DNA from: Glycomyces buryatensis
Lineage (GTDB): Bacteria; Actinomycetota; Actinomycetes; Mycobacteriales; Micromonosporaceae
Length of the DNA: 64,000 nucleotides
Direction of reading: 5' to 3'
Assembly (NCBI RefSeq): GCF_004912275.1
Contig: NZ_STGY01000067.1
Location: forward strand, 1-64,000
Positions 35,602-44,908 of the stretch are shown in pieces. The notes under the pieces are model-generated. The model had not been told where the DNA came from. It saw only the letters and a program-made list of their open reading frames with translations, and searched no databases. The position numbers were made by a program, and so were the translations under genes. How positions within the stretch are numbered: the first letter of the stretch is position 1; each line of letters begins with the position of its first letter.

Positions 35602-36933
35602 ATGGGAAGCACCGAGCCGGTGCTGCCGCTGTTCGGCGACGAGCCGCCCCGGCCCCTGGCCGACCGGCTGCGTCCGCGGACACTCGGCGAGGTGGTGGGT
35701 CAGCAGCATCTGCTGGCCCCCGACGCGCCGCTGGGGCGCATGGTCGCGCGCCGCAAGCTGGTCTCAACGATCCTGTGGGGCCCGCCCGGGTGCGGGAAGA
35801 CCACGATCGCCCGGCTCCTCGCCGAGGCGACCGACCTGGTGTTCGAGCCGCTGTCGGCCACGTTCTCCGGCGTCGCGGATCTTCGCAAGATCTTCCAGGC
35901 GGCCCAGCACCGGCACGAGGTCGGCCAGGGCACGCTGCTGTTTGTGGACGAGATCCACCGCTTCAACCGCGCCCAGCAGGACAGCTTCCTGCCCTACGTC
36001 GAGGACGGCACGATCGTGCTCGTCGGGGCGACGACCGAGAACCCCAGCTTCGAACTCAACGGCGCCCTGCTGTCGCGCTGCCAGGTGTTCGTCCTCAACC
36101 GCCTGGACACCGCCGCGTTGGAGACCCTCCTGGCCCGCGCCGAGAGCGACACCGGCCGCCTCGTGCCGCTCGACGCCGACGCGCGCGGTTCCCTCATCGC
36201 CATGGCCGACGGCGACGGTCGCTACCTGCTCAACATGGTCGAACAGCTCCAGTCGCTCCCCGAGGGCACCGGCCCATTGGACACGACCGGTCTGGCCGAG
36301 CAGATCCAGAAGCGCGCCCCGCTCTACGACAAGTCCCAGGAGGGCCACTACAACCTCATCTCGGCCCTGCACAAGGCCATGCGCGGCTCCGATCCCGACG
36401 CCTCGCTCTACTGGCTCGCCAGGATGCTCGACGGCGGCGAGGACCCGCTGTTCATCGCCCGGCGGATCGTCCGCTTCGCCTCCGAGGACGTCGGCATCGC
36501 CGACCCCGAGGCGATCCATCAGGCATTGGCCGCCTGGAACGTGTACGAACGGCTCGGCTCCCCCGAGGGAGAACTGGCGATCGCCCAAGCCGTCGTCTAC
36601 CTCGCGACCGCCCCCAAGTCCATCGCCGTCTACCGCGGCCTCGGGGCCGCGATGCAGAGCGCCCGCCAGACCGGGTCCCTCATGCCGCCCCTGCACATCC
36701 GCAATGCGCCGACGCGGCTGATGAAGAACCTCGGTTACGGCGCGGACTACCAGTACGACCCCGACACCGAAGACGGCTTCTCCGGCGCCGACTACTTCCC
36801 CGACGACATGGACCGCGAGATCTACTACCACCCCACCGCGAACGGAAACGAAGCGGAGATCGGCCGCCGACTCCGCCACTGGGCCGCCCTGCGCGCCGAG
36901 CGGCGGCACGGACCTCCAGGCGAGGACGACTGA
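35602..36933 (+). CDS. rarA: Replication-associated recombination protein A (MgsA/RarA)
   Basis: A 443-residue AAA+ clamp-loader-like ATPase. Walker A is WGPPGCGKTTIARL, Walker B is LLFVDEIHRFNRAQQD, sensor 1 is GATTENPSFELN and the arginine finger is in LLSRCQVF. The C-terminal tetramerisation domain (KAMRGSDPDASLYWLARML, PEGELAIAQAVVYLATAPKS) is present. It acts at blocked replication forks with SSB and polymerase. Its position is consistent with actinobacterial order near the aro/pyr block. It is convergent with the NarL gene. Confidence 0.95.
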   Translation: MGSTEPVLPLFGDEPPRPLADRLRPRTLGEVVGQQHLLAPDAPLGRMVARRKLVSTILWGPPGCGKTTIARLLAEATDLVFEPLSATFSGVADLRKIFQAAQHRHEVGQGTLLFVDEIHRFNRAQQDSFLPYVEDGTIVLVGATTENPSFELNGALLSRCQVFVLNRLDTAALETLLARAESDTGRLVPLDADARGSLIAMADGDGRYLLNMVEQLQSLPEGTGPLDTTGLAEQIQKRAPLYDKSQEGHYNLISALHKAMRGSDPDASLYWLARMLDGGEDPLFIARRIVRFASEDVGIADPEAIHQALAAWNVYERLGSPEGELAIAQAVVYLATAPKSIAVYRGLGAAMQSARQTGSLMPPLHIRNAPTRLMKNLGYGADYQYDPDTEDGFSGADYFPDDMDREIYYHPTANGNEAEIGRRLRHWAALRAERRHGPPGEDD

Positions 36934-36998
36934 AGAGGGCGCCGAGCCGACGCGCTGTCCGGCGGGGCGACGAGAACGGCTCTAGGGGTTCAAGGGCT

Positions 36999-37643
36999 CT
37001 AGACGAGGCCGGAGTCGTAGGCGGCGATGACCGCCTGGGTGCGGTCACGGACTCCCAGTTTGGTGTAGACGCTGCTCAGGTGGGTCTTGACGGTCTCCCG
37101 GCCGAGATACAGGCGTTCGGCGATCTCCGTGTTCGACATGCCCTTGGCGGCGAGTTGGAGGACCTCGCGCTCGCGTTCGCTCAGGTCCGCGATGCCCGGG
37201 TGGGCCTCGGACCGCTTGGCCGTGGCCGCAGCCAGGCGTCGGATCGATTCGGGGAACAGCACGGCGTCGGTGCGCGCGACCAGCCGCACCGCCGCGAGGA
37301 GGTCCTCGATCTTGGTGCGCTTCAACAGGAACCCGTCGGCGCCGGCGCGTAGCGCCTGCCACACGTAATCGTCATTGTCGAAGGTGGTGACCACCAGGAT
37401 CTTCGGGCGCTCGGCCAGTTCGGCGGTGATCCGCTCGGTGGCCTCGATGCCGTCGACTCTGGGCATGCGCACGTCCATGAGCAGGACGTCGACCCTCCCG
37501 GATCGGGCGATATTGAGCGCGTCGACGCCGTCGGCGCCCTGGGCGCAGACCTCCAGGTCGGGTTCGGCGCCGATGATGGCGGCGAACCCGGATCGAATGA
37601 GCTCCTCGTCATCGATCAGGGCGATGCGCAGCGGCTCAGTCAT
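36999..37643 (-). CDS. NarL/LuxR-family response regulator
   Basis: A 214-residue response regulator with a receiver (phospho-Asp in LLMDVRMPRVDG; DDE at the acidic pocket; Thr in VVTTFDN; Lys in FLLKRT) and a C-terminal LuxR-type HTH (LSEREREVLQLAAKGMSNTEIAERLYLGRETVKTHLSSVYTKLGVRDR). Its start overlaps the stop of the histidine kinase gene by 8 bp. It is cognate to that kinase. Confidence 0.93.
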   Translation of the reverse strand: MTEPLRIALIDDEELIRSGFAAIIGAEPDLEVCAQGADGVDALNIARSGRVDVLLMDVRMPRVDGIEATERITAELAERPKILVVTTFDNDDYVWQALRAGADGFLLKRTKIEDLLAAVRLVARTDAVLFPESIRRLAAATAKRSEAHPGIADLSEREREVLQLAAKGMSNTEIAERLYLGRETVKTHLSSVYTKLGVRDRTQAVIAAYDSGLV

Positions 37644-38886
37644 TGTCGGCCTTTCCGGTGGTCGTTTCGAGCGGGACGGCGGCGCGGACGATCCAGCGTC
37701 CGTCCTCCCGGGAGGTCTGGACCGTGCCGCCGAGCACGGCGGCGCGCTCGTTCATGCCGATCAGCCCCCGACCGTTCCGGCCCGATCGCGTCGGGCGGGC
37801 GGCGGGACTGGTGACGACGATCCTCGCATCGCGCTCGCCGATGTCGATCCGCACGGTCGCCCGGGCCTCGTCGGCGTGGCGCAGCACATTGGTCAGCGCC
37901 TCCTGGACGATTCGGTACGTCTCACGTGAGGCCAAGCGGCCCAATGCGCTCCGCTCCCCCGAGACTTCCAGGTCGACGGCGACGCCGGACTCCGCGGCCA
38001 GCGCCTCCAGGTCGGTCAGGTCGCGCTGCGGGACGCGGTCGGCCTCGCGGTCCTCGCGGAGGGCGCCGATGACGGCGTCGAGCTCGGCCAGCGCGTCGCG
38101 CGCGGTCTCGCCGACCGCGGCCATGGCCCGGGCGGCGAAGGCGGGGTCGGCGTCGATGACGCGGGCGGCCGCATCCGACTGGACGACCACGACCGAAAGG
38201 GCGTGGCCGACCGAGTCGTGCAGTTCGCGGGCGATGCGATTGCGAGCGGCCAGTCGTGCGGCCTCGGCCCTGGTGGCGGACAGGCGGTCGGCCGCGCCCT
38301 GCCCGAGCAGCCTGGGAGCGAGGCGCCGCATGCCCGCCGCAGTGGCGGCGACGAGTCCGATGAGGACGGCAGTTAGGAGCGGACCGAGCAGCAGGCCCCA
38401 TCCGACGGGCCAGCCCAGCGCCAGGAGCGGGTCGTCCTCGACCGGGAACACTCCCCGGTACATCAAGTAGAACGCGAACGGGACCATCGCGAGCGTGACA
38501 CCCGAGAGGAGGCCGCCGATCGCAGCGTGGAGGGTGAACCAGCAGCCGGTGCGCCAGCGCGAGTTCCACGACTCGTCGTCCAATGGGGAGTCGAACTCGG
38601 AGCCGAGGAGGCGGCGGGCGGCGGTGCGCTCGACCTCGCGGTCGGGCAGCAGCAGCGAGCTGGCGGCCACCAGGGGAAGTACCGCGAGGTAGACGCCGGG
38701 GTGGGTGATGCCGTCGAGGCCCGACTCGGGATACATCCAGTTGTGGACGAGGGCGCCGACCATCATGTAGGGCATCATGAGCGCCCCGCCCAGGATGAGC
38801 CAGATCCACCCTCGATAGGTGGCCCGGGACCAGAGCGGGGCGAGCATTCGCATGAGGCCATTGTGCCAATCGCGAATCGTGGGCAT
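37636..38886 (-). CDS. Sensor histidine kinase (HisKA_3 type)
   Basis: A 416-residue kinase with four or five N-terminal membrane segments (about 25-185), a HisKA_3 dimer domain with the phospho-His in NRIARELHDSVGHALS and an HATPase_c domain (YRIVQEALTNVLRHADEA, GRGLIGMNERAAVLGG). No periplasmic sensor domain is seen. AGGAG precedes the ATG. It is coupled to the NarL regulator downstream and follows the membrane protein gene by 19 bp, so the signal may come from that protein. Confidence 0.92.
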   Translation of the reverse strand: MPTIRDWHNGLMRMLAPLWSRATYRGWIWLILGGALMMPYMMVGALVHNWMYPESGLDGITHPGVYLAVLPLVAASSLLLPDREVERTAARRLLGSEFDSPLDDESWNSRWRTGCWFTLHAAIGGLLSGVTLAMVPFAFYLMYRGVFPVEDDPLLALGWPVGWGLLLGPLLTAVLIGLVAATAAGMRRLAPRLLGQGAADRLSATRAEAARLAARNRIARELHDSVGHALSVVVVQSDAAARVIDADPAFAARAMAAVGETARDALAELDAVIGALREDREADRVPQRDLTDLEALAAESGVAVDLEVSGERSALGRLASRETYRIVQEALTNVLRHADEARATVRIDIGERDARIVVTSPAARPTRSGRNGRGLIGMNERAAVLGGTVQTSREDGRWIVRAAVPLETTTGKADND

Positions 38887-38905
38887 GAATCGTGACTCCT
38901 GCGGA

Positions 38906-40012
38906 TCAGTTCGTCAGCGGCTGGACGACGCCGCGCTTGATCGCGTAGGCGAGCGTTGCCGCGCCGAGCGCCGGGCCCCAGATGTAGAACGGGAACGCCA
39001 GCGCCAGTAGGGGCTCGCCTTGCCGGATCGCCATCACCGGGAGGGAGACTCCGGCGATCGTGAACAGGGCGGCGACCGTGGTGGCCGGGATGATCGCGAT
39101 CTTCGGAGGGACCGGCTTGCCATGGAGGCCGGGCATCCACACGGGCCAGCGCTCGCCCCACCGCTGGGTCATTCCGAGGCACAGCACGCCGCCGGTGAGG
39201 CACGCGAAGCCGAGGAACAGGCCCCACATGCGCATGCCGGGGTCGGCCTCGAGTTCGCCCGGGGACGGAGACAGGAGCGGCCACGGGGTCAGCCAGGTCA
39301 GGCGCAAGAGTCCGTAGGGAAGCGCGCAGGCGGCGGCGATGTAGGCGGCCGCCCTGCCCCAGCGGATCGCGGATTCGGGGGCGAGCCAGGCGGGGGCGCC
39401 GAGCTTGGTCCAGCGTCGGCGCAGGGTCCGCACCGTCAGCGCGGCCCAGATGACCCCGCCGGCCCCGGCCCAGACCTGGGCGAGCAGGTGGGGCGCCAGG
39501 TCCACGAATGCCCTGGCGACGTTGCCGAAGGTTTCAGCGGCCACGCCGATCGAGACCGGGCCGAAGGCGAATAGGGCCGCGAGCGCGGCGGCTTCGGCGA
39601 CGAAGGCGACGATCCGGGTGATCGGCCTGCGCGCCACCAGGAGTGGGAGGACGAAGACCAGCAGCGGAATGGCGAACGCGGCCAGGTATCCGGCGGCGGC
39701 CACGAGGTTGGAGGTGGCCACGAGCAGCCCGAACACGATGGCGTACAGGGCGGTGACGGGCCACAGGCCGGCCCGCGCTCGGGCCAGCATCAGGCCGGCG
39801 GCTCCCGCCACCATGAGGGCGGTCGGGATCACGAAGGCCGGCAACGAGTCCGGGATCGGGACGGTCGGTTGGTAGAGCTCGTGGGAGAAGGGGCCTTCGC
39901 CGGGGGCGACGAGGTGCCAAAGGCCGATGGCGATGGCCAGCAGCGACCAGAGGAACGCGGCGGTGGGTGCGAGCCTTCCGGTGACAGGCCTGTGAGCGGT
40001 TTGCTGTGTCAT
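38906..40012 (-). CDS. Polytopic membrane protein of unknown function
   Basis: A 368-residue protein with about nine to ten hydrophobic segments and no family I can name. Conserved-looking loops include WHLVAPGEGPFSHELYQP near the N terminus and GERWPVWMPGLHGKPVPPKIAIIPATTVA near the C terminus. It heads an operon with a histidine kinase and response regulator (19-bp spacing). It is thus a candidate sensor partner or a target of the two-component system. Confidence 0.75.
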   Translation of the reverse strand: MTQQTAHRPVTGRLAPTAAFLWSLLAIAIGLWHLVAPGEGPFSHELYQPTVPIPDSLPAFVIPTALMVAGAAGLMLARARAGLWPVTALYAIVFGLLVATSNLVAAAGYLAAFAIPLLVFVLPLLVARRPITRIVAFVAEAAALAALFAFGPVSIGVAAETFGNVARAFVDLAPHLLAQVWAGAGGVIWAALTVRTLRRRWTKLGAPAWLAPESAIRWGRAAAYIAAACALPYGLLRLTWLTPWPLLSPSPGELEADPGMRMWGLFLGFACLTGGVLCLGMTQRWGERWPVWMPGLHGKPVPPKIAIIPATTVAALFTIAGVSLPVMAIRQGEPLLALAFPFYIWGPALGAATLAYAIKRGVVQPLTN

Positions 40013-40063
40013 GCATTCAGCTTCGCCGCCTGGCCGCCGCCGGGCCTCCCTCCGAAGAGCGGT

Positions 40064-40089
40064 TCGGCTCCCCCGGGAGGGGGAGCCGA
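40064..40089. terminator. Hairpin downstream of VOC-protein gene
   Basis: An 11-bp stem TCGGCTCCCCC / GGGGGAGCCGA with a GGGA loop. It lies 22 bp downstream of the VOC gene stop (minus strand). Its tail is not T-rich. Confidence 0.6.
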
Positions 40090-40110
40090 GTTCCGGTGGT
40101 CATTCGGCGC

Positions 40111-40590
40111 TCACTTGCCCTCGTAGGCGTCCTTGAGCTGCTGAAGGTCGATCTTCTTCATCGGGTACATGGCCTGGGTGGCGCGCACGGCACCCTCCTT
40201 GTCGGGGCCCATCACGTACCGGTCGGCCTCACCGGGCCAGATCTGCCAGTTGACGCCCCACTTGTCGGCGATCCAGCCGCACTGGATCTCGCTGCCGCCC
40301 TTGGCGAGGATGGCGTCCCACAGGCGGTCGATCTCGGCCTGGGACTCGCAGTCGACCAGGAGGGACATGGCGTGGTCGTGCTTGGCGGAGTCGTCGCCGT
40401 TGATGGCGGTGAACTTCTGCCCGGCGATCTCGAAGTTCACGATCATGGTCTTGCCGGGTTCGCCGTGGGCGTCTTCGAGGTAGGGGGCGGTGTCGGTGAT
40501 CTTCGCGTCGTCGAAGAGGGTGCAGTAGAACTCGATGGCGTCCTCGGCGTCGCCGTTGTACCAGATGTTGGTGGTGATCTTCTGTGCCAT
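40111..40590 (-). CDS. VOC/PhnB-like protein
   Basis: A 159-residue protein of the vicinal-oxygen-chelate PhnB group (annotated elsewhere as 3-demethylubiquinone methyltransferase-like). It has ITTNIWYNGDAEDAIEFYCTLF, a HDHAMSLLVDCESQAEIDRLW and GVNWQIWP. It lacks the residues that would make it a methyltransferase, so no enzymatic call is made. Single gene with terminator behind and its own start. Confidence 0.85.
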   Translation of the reverse strand: MAQKITTNIWYNGDAEDAIEFYCTLFDDAKITDTAPYLEDAHGEPGKTMIVNFEIAGQKFTAINGDDSAKHDHAMSLLVDCESQAEIDRLWDAILAKGGSEIQCGWIADKWGVNWQIWPGEADRYVMGPDKEGAVRATQAMYPMKKIDLQQLKDAYEGK

Positions 40591-40668
40591 GGTTTCGGTC
40601 CTCTCAAAAGATGCGGCTCGGGTTCCCCACCCGATGACATCAGTAGAGACGATCCGAGGGGCGCGAAT

Positions 40669-41424
40669 TCATCGATCCGACGAGGCGACTTCGCGGCCGA
40701 GCCGGCGCATCAGCTCGGCGAAGCGGTCGGCATTCCGAACGGCAGCGCCGCCCTGGTCGTTGTTGAAGTACACGTAGCAGTCGGCGGAGCCCGGCCACCG
40801 CTCGTCCAGGCGGCGGCACCACGTGTTCAGCGCGGTGTCGCCGTAGCTCGGCCAGGGTTTCGCCGTGCCCTCATGCAGCCGCAGGTAGGCCCAGGACGCC
40901 GTGTGCCAAAGCGGGTTCTGGGGCCGCCCGCCCCGGTCGGACCAGCACACGGCGGCGTCGCGTTCGCCCATGACCTGGCGGACCTCGTCGGTCCACCACG
41001 ATTCATGGCGGAACTCGACGGCGACGCGTTGTCCCGGCCGGAATCGGTCGAGACAGGCCGCGAGCAGCTTGTGGTCGGCCTTGAGCCGCGGCGGCAGCTG
41101 CAACAGGATCGGTCCGAGGCGGTCACCGAGCCCGGAGACGGCGTCGCTGAGCCGGTCGACCGGTTCGGCGGGCTCGCGCAGCTGTTTCATGTGGGTGAGG
41201 AACCGGCTGGCCTTGACGGCCATGACGAACCCGTCGGGAAGGCGGTCGCGCCAGCCCGCGAAGGTATCGCGGTCGGGCAGCCGGTAGAACGCGCCATTGT
41301 TCTCGACCGTCGGATAGTGCCGGGCATAATGCTCCAGCCAGAGCCGCTTCGGGAGCCGCTCGGGGTAGAACTCGCCCCTCCAGTCGCGGTACTGCCAACC
41401 TGAGGTTCCGATAAGAACCGCCAT
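40669..41424 (-). CDS. DUF72 family protein
   Basis: A 251-residue TIM-barrel-like DUF72 protein with the family start IGTSGWQYRDWRGEFYPE, the VENNGAFYRLP and FAVKAS-like (FVMAVKASRFLTH) motifs, LGPILLQLPP, and the YVYFNND-QGG end. ATG 41424 follows AGGAGGTGAG. Function is not established. Orientation is the same as priA upstream. Confidence 0.9.
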   Translation of the reverse strand: MAVLIGTSGWQYRDWRGEFYPERLPKRLWLEHYARHYPTVENNGAFYRLPDRDTFAGWRDRLPDGFVMAVKASRFLTHMKQLREPAEPVDRLSDAVSGLGDRLGPILLQLPPRLKADHKLLAACLDRFRPGQRVAVEFRHESWWTDEVRQVMGERDAAVCWSDRGGRPQNPLWHTASWAYLRLHEGTAKPWPSYGDTALNTWCRRLDERWPGSADCYVYFNNDQGGAAVRNADRFAELMRRLGREVASSDR

Positions 41425-41611
41425 GCCCGAATTCTCACCTCCTACAGGTCCGCGCCAGGGCCGACCCATCGCATTCACCGGCCGAATGCTGGGGATACCC
41501 ACCGACCGAGTCGATGAACGCGAGTCTCCCCGCGGTATTGGAGGGGTCGAACCACGGCGACCGGGTGGGGGTCGCCGCATTCACCATCGCAGGACGCGTC
41601 CGGGGAAGTGC

Positions 41612-43546
41612 TCAGGCGATCTCTCTGGGATCCACCTGGACCTTGACGAGTTCGGCCTTCGAGCTGGCCCTGGCGGCCGTGGCCGCCGACAGGGCCTTCG
41701 CCAGGGCGGCGCCGTCGCGGCGGCGAACGCGCAGGAGCAGACGCTCGGTGTGTTCGTCCACCGGGATCGGGCCGATCGGTTCCGCCTCGACCTCGGTCTC
41801 CGCCGCCACGGCCGCGGCGAACTTCTCAGGTTCGCCGAGGGGGCCGGTCAGGGACGCCATTCGCACCGCCGGCGGGAAACCCAACTCGGTGCGCTCGGCC
41901 AGTTCCCGGGAGGCGAACCAGGCCGGGTCCCAGCGGATGAGCGCCTGCACCACCGGCAGTCCCCCATCGGCGACCACCACGGCGGTCCCCTCCGGCCGCG
42001 CCAACGCCACCGCATTGGCCCAGCGGCGCAACGCCTCCTCCGAAGCCGCCAGGTCGGCGCGGGTCAGCAGCGCCCAGGTGTCGAGCAGCAGGACCGCGCC
42101 GTAGCCGTCGGGCGCCGCAGGCTCGACACCCGGGGTCGAGACCACCACGACCGGGCCGGGCGGCACCGTTTCCAATCGATTCGACGCATTCGATTCGAGC
42201 ACCTCGACCCCGGGGAACGCCTGGGCGATCTCCTCGACGGTCCGCTCGGCGCCGATCACGACCGCGCGGACCCGATTCGAGCCGCACTCCGTGCACTGGT
42301 GGTCGACATCGACCCGACCGCACCAGGTGCACGCGGGAGGGCGGCGCGAGCCGGTCAGGCTCAGCGGCCCGCCACAGTCCGGGCACATGGCCCGCGCTCG
42401 GCAGCGCTGGCACGACACCGCCGGGACGTAGCCTCGCCGCGGCACCTGGATCAGCACCGGTTGCTCGGCCCTCAGCGCCTTTCTCGCGGCCTCCCATGCC
42501 ACCGTGGGGAGTCGGGCCGTCGATCCGGACGGGTCGGCGGCCATGTCGCCCTCGTCGCCGACCGGGACGACCCGGGGCGCGGCGGCCTGGATGGTTTCGC
42601 GGTCCCCGGTCACCGACACGGCCCATCGGGATTCGACCAGCAGCTGCGCCTGGGGGGATCGGGTGTATCCGCCGATGAGGCAGGCGGCTCCCGAGAGTTC
42701 CGCGCGTGTCAGCAGCACCTCGCGCGCATGCGGGTAGGGGGCGTGGAGGCTCACCAGGTTGTTGTCGCCGTCGTCCCAGATCGCCACGAGGCCGAGCCGG
42801 TCGACCGGCGCCATCATCGCCACCTGGGTGCCGGCGACGATCTGTACCTCCCCCCGCAGGGCCTGGAGGAAGGCGCGGTATCGCGGGGTCGGACCGGTCG
42901 CATTCGAAAGGGAGACATGGCGATCGGGGCCCAGCACGGAGGTCAGCGCCGCATCGAGGCGGGCCAAGTGGAACTGGTCGGGCACGATCAGCAGCGCGCC
43001 GCGACCGGCGGCGGCCGCGGTCGCCGCGGCCTCGGCGAGGCGGGTCGGCCAGTCCTCGCCGGGAACGGCGCCCCATACCGCCCTCGGCGACTTGCCTTCG
43101 CCGAGAGCGCGGACGAATGCCTCGCCCGCGATATATCTATTCCAGAGAGTGGGGAGAGGTGTCGCGGTGATCGGGTGCCGCTCCCGGGCCGGTTCGGTCT
43201 CGACCTTCTTCATCCGCTTGGGCAGAGCGAGGCTCAGGACGTCCGAGAGTCTGCCCGCGTAGCGATCGGCCACCGCGCGGGCCAGCCGGGAGACCTCGGG
43301 GGTCAATACCGGGCCCGGAGAGATCACTTCGAGGACGGGCTGGAAGGGGCCGCGGAAGTCGGAGGCGTCCTTCACCGCGAGGACCGTGCCCTTGAGCGGG
43401 CGCCCGCTGAAGCGCACTTTGACGCGGCAGCCCGCCGCGACTTCGCCCTGGAGTTCGGAGGGGATCTTGTAGTCGAAGTCCCGGTTCAGCTGCGGCAGTG
43501 GGTGGTCGATGCACACCGCGGCGAACGTGGTCGGGGACTCGGTCAT
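41612..43546 (-). CDS. priA: Primosomal protein N' (PriA), ATPase-degenerate type
   Basis: A 644-residue PriA with the N-terminal 3'-DNA-binding domain, the helicase-like core and the two zinc-finger clusters (CQRCRARAMCPDCGGP, CTWCGRVDVDHQCTECGS). The Walker A region reads AVWGAVPGEDW without GKT, and the DEAH box position reads IWDDGDNN, so helicase and ATPase activity are probably lost. This is the known state of actinobacterial PriA. ATG 43546 is used because family similarity starts 5 residues on. It follows metK and precedes the DUF72 gene. Confidence 0.9.
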   Translation of the reverse strand: MTESPTTFAAVCIDHPLPQLNRDFDYKIPSELQGEVAAGCRVKVRFSGRPLKGTVLAVKDASDFRGPFQPVLEVISPGPVLTPEVSRLARAVADRYAGRLSDVLSLALPKRMKKVETEPARERHPITATPLPTLWNRYIAGEAFVRALGEGKSPRAVWGAVPGEDWPTRLAEAAATAAAAGRGALLIVPDQFHLARLDAALTSVLGPDRHVSLSNATGPTPRYRAFLQALRGEVQIVAGTQVAMMAPVDRLGLVAIWDDGDNNLVSLHAPYPHAREVLLTRAELSGAACLIGGYTRSPQAQLLVESRWAVSVTGDRETIQAAAPRVVPVGDEGDMAADPSGSTARLPTVAWEAARKALRAEQPVLIQVPRRGYVPAVSCQRCRARAMCPDCGGPLSLTGSRRPPACTWCGRVDVDHQCTECGSNRVRAVVIGAERTVEEIAQAFPGVEVLESNASNRLETVPPGPVVVVSTPGVEPAAPDGYGAVLLLDTWALLTRADLAASEEALRRWANAVALARPEGTAVVVADGGLPVVQALIRWDPAWFASRELAERTELGFPPAVRMASLTGPLGEPEKFAAAVAAETEVEAEPIGPIPVDEHTERLLLRVRRRDGAALAKALSAATAARASSKAELVKVQVDPREIA

Positions 43547-43598
43547 TTGATCAGTTATACCCGGTGCCACCGACTGTTCGGGGGCACCGGGCAACGGC

Positions 43599-44792
43599 TT
43601 AATTCACGGCTTCTTTCAGAGCTGCGGCGCGGTCGGTCGCCTCCCAGGTGAACTCCGGCAGCTCGCGTCCGAAGTGCCCGTAGGCCGCGGTCATGGAGTA
43701 GATCGGGCGGACCAGGTGGAGGTCGCGGATGATCGCGGCGGGCCGCAGGTCGAAGACCTCCCGCACGGCCCGCTCGATGCGGGCCGGGTCGACGGTCTCG
43801 GTGCCCTGCGCGTCGACCGCGATGCTCACCGGCTTGGCCTTGCCGATCGCGTAGGCGACCTGGACCTCGCAGCGCTCGGCGAGGCCGGCCGCGACGATGT
43901 TCTTCGCCACCCAGCGGGCCGCGTAGGTGGCCGAACGGTCCACCTTCGACGGGTCCTTGCCGGAGAAGGCGCCGCCGCCGTGGCGGGCGTAGCCGCCGTA
44001 GGTGTCGACGATGATCTTGCGGCCGGTGAGGCCGGCGTCGCCCATGGGGCCGCCGATCTCGAAACGCCCGGTCGGGTTGACCAGCAGCTTGTAGTCGGCC
44101 GTGTCGAGGTCCAGTCCGGACACTACGGGGGCGATGACGTGCTCGGCGATGTCGGGCGACAGCAGCGAGTCCAGCGAGATGTCGGGCGCGTGCTGGCTGG
44201 AGACCACCACGGTGTCCAGGCGCACGGGCCGGTTGCCTTCGTATTCGATCGTCACCTGGGTCTTGCCGTCGGGGCGAAGGTACGGAACGGTGCCGTCCTT
44301 GCGGACCTCGGTGAGGCGCTGGGAAAGACGGTGCGCCAAGGCGATCGGCAGCGGCATGAGCTCAGGGGTCTCGCGGCAGGCGAAGCCGAACATGAGGCCC
44401 TGGTCGCCCGCGCCCTGAATGTCGAGCTCGTCGAGGTCGGTGCCGTCGACACGGGATTCCCAGGCCTTGTCGACGCCCTGGGCGATGTCGGGGCTCTGGC
44501 CGCCGATCGAGACGTTCACGCCGCAGGAGGCGCCGTCGAAGCCCTTCTTCGAGGAGTCGTAGCCGATCCGCAGGATCGTGTCGCGCACGATCCGGGGAAT
44601 GTCGGCGTACGCGCCGGTCGTGACCTCACCGGCCACGTGGACCTGGCCCGTGGTGATGAGCGTCTCGACCGCGACCCGACTCGTGGGGTCCTCGCCCAGC
44701 AGGGCGTCCAGGATCCCATCGGAGATCTGGTCGGCGATCTTGTCCGGGTGGCCCTCAGTGACCGACTCGGAGGTGAACAGGCGACGTGCCAC
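43599..44792 (-). CDS. metK: S-adenosylmethionine synthetase
   Basis: A 397-residue enzyme making SAM from methionine and ATP. Motifs: [56 protein letters not shown] and [14 protein letters not shown] 44792 with GGAGTG before it is the likely start; longer in-frame versions start with unrelated residues. No SAM riboswitch is seen upstream. It lies between coaBC and priA. Confidence 0.96.
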   Translation of the reverse strand: MARRLFTSESVTEGHPDKIADQISDGILDALLGEDPTSRVAVETLITTGQVHVAGEVTTGAYADIPRIVRDTILRIGYDSSKKGFDGASCGVNVSIGGQSPDIAQGVDKAWESRVDGTDLDELDIQGAGDQGLMFGFACRETPELMPLPIALAHRLSQRLTEVRKDGTVPYLRPDGKTQVTIEYEGNRPVRLDTVVVSSQHAPDISLDSLLSPDIAEHVIAPVVSGLDLDTADYKLLVNPTGRFEIGGPMGDAGLTGRKIIVDTYGGYARHGGGAFSGKDPSKVDRSATYAARWVAKNIVAAGLAERCEVQVAYAIGKAKPVSIAVDAQGTETVDPARIERAVREVFDLRPAAIIRDLHLVRPIYSMTAAYGHFGRELPEFTWEATDRAAALKEAVN

Positions 44793-44908
44793 GGCACTCC
44801 TCAACACACATCCACGCCGCGCAGCGGCGCACTTCAACTGACTTCGCAGCTCACAAGTCTATTCGCTCCAGATCTTCCCACCAACTCGGCACGCGCGGCC
44901 GAGCAGTG

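Noticed and set aside
44793-44908. SAM riboswitch before metK
   Set aside because: The 116-bp gap has no SAM-I or SAM-II core motifs.
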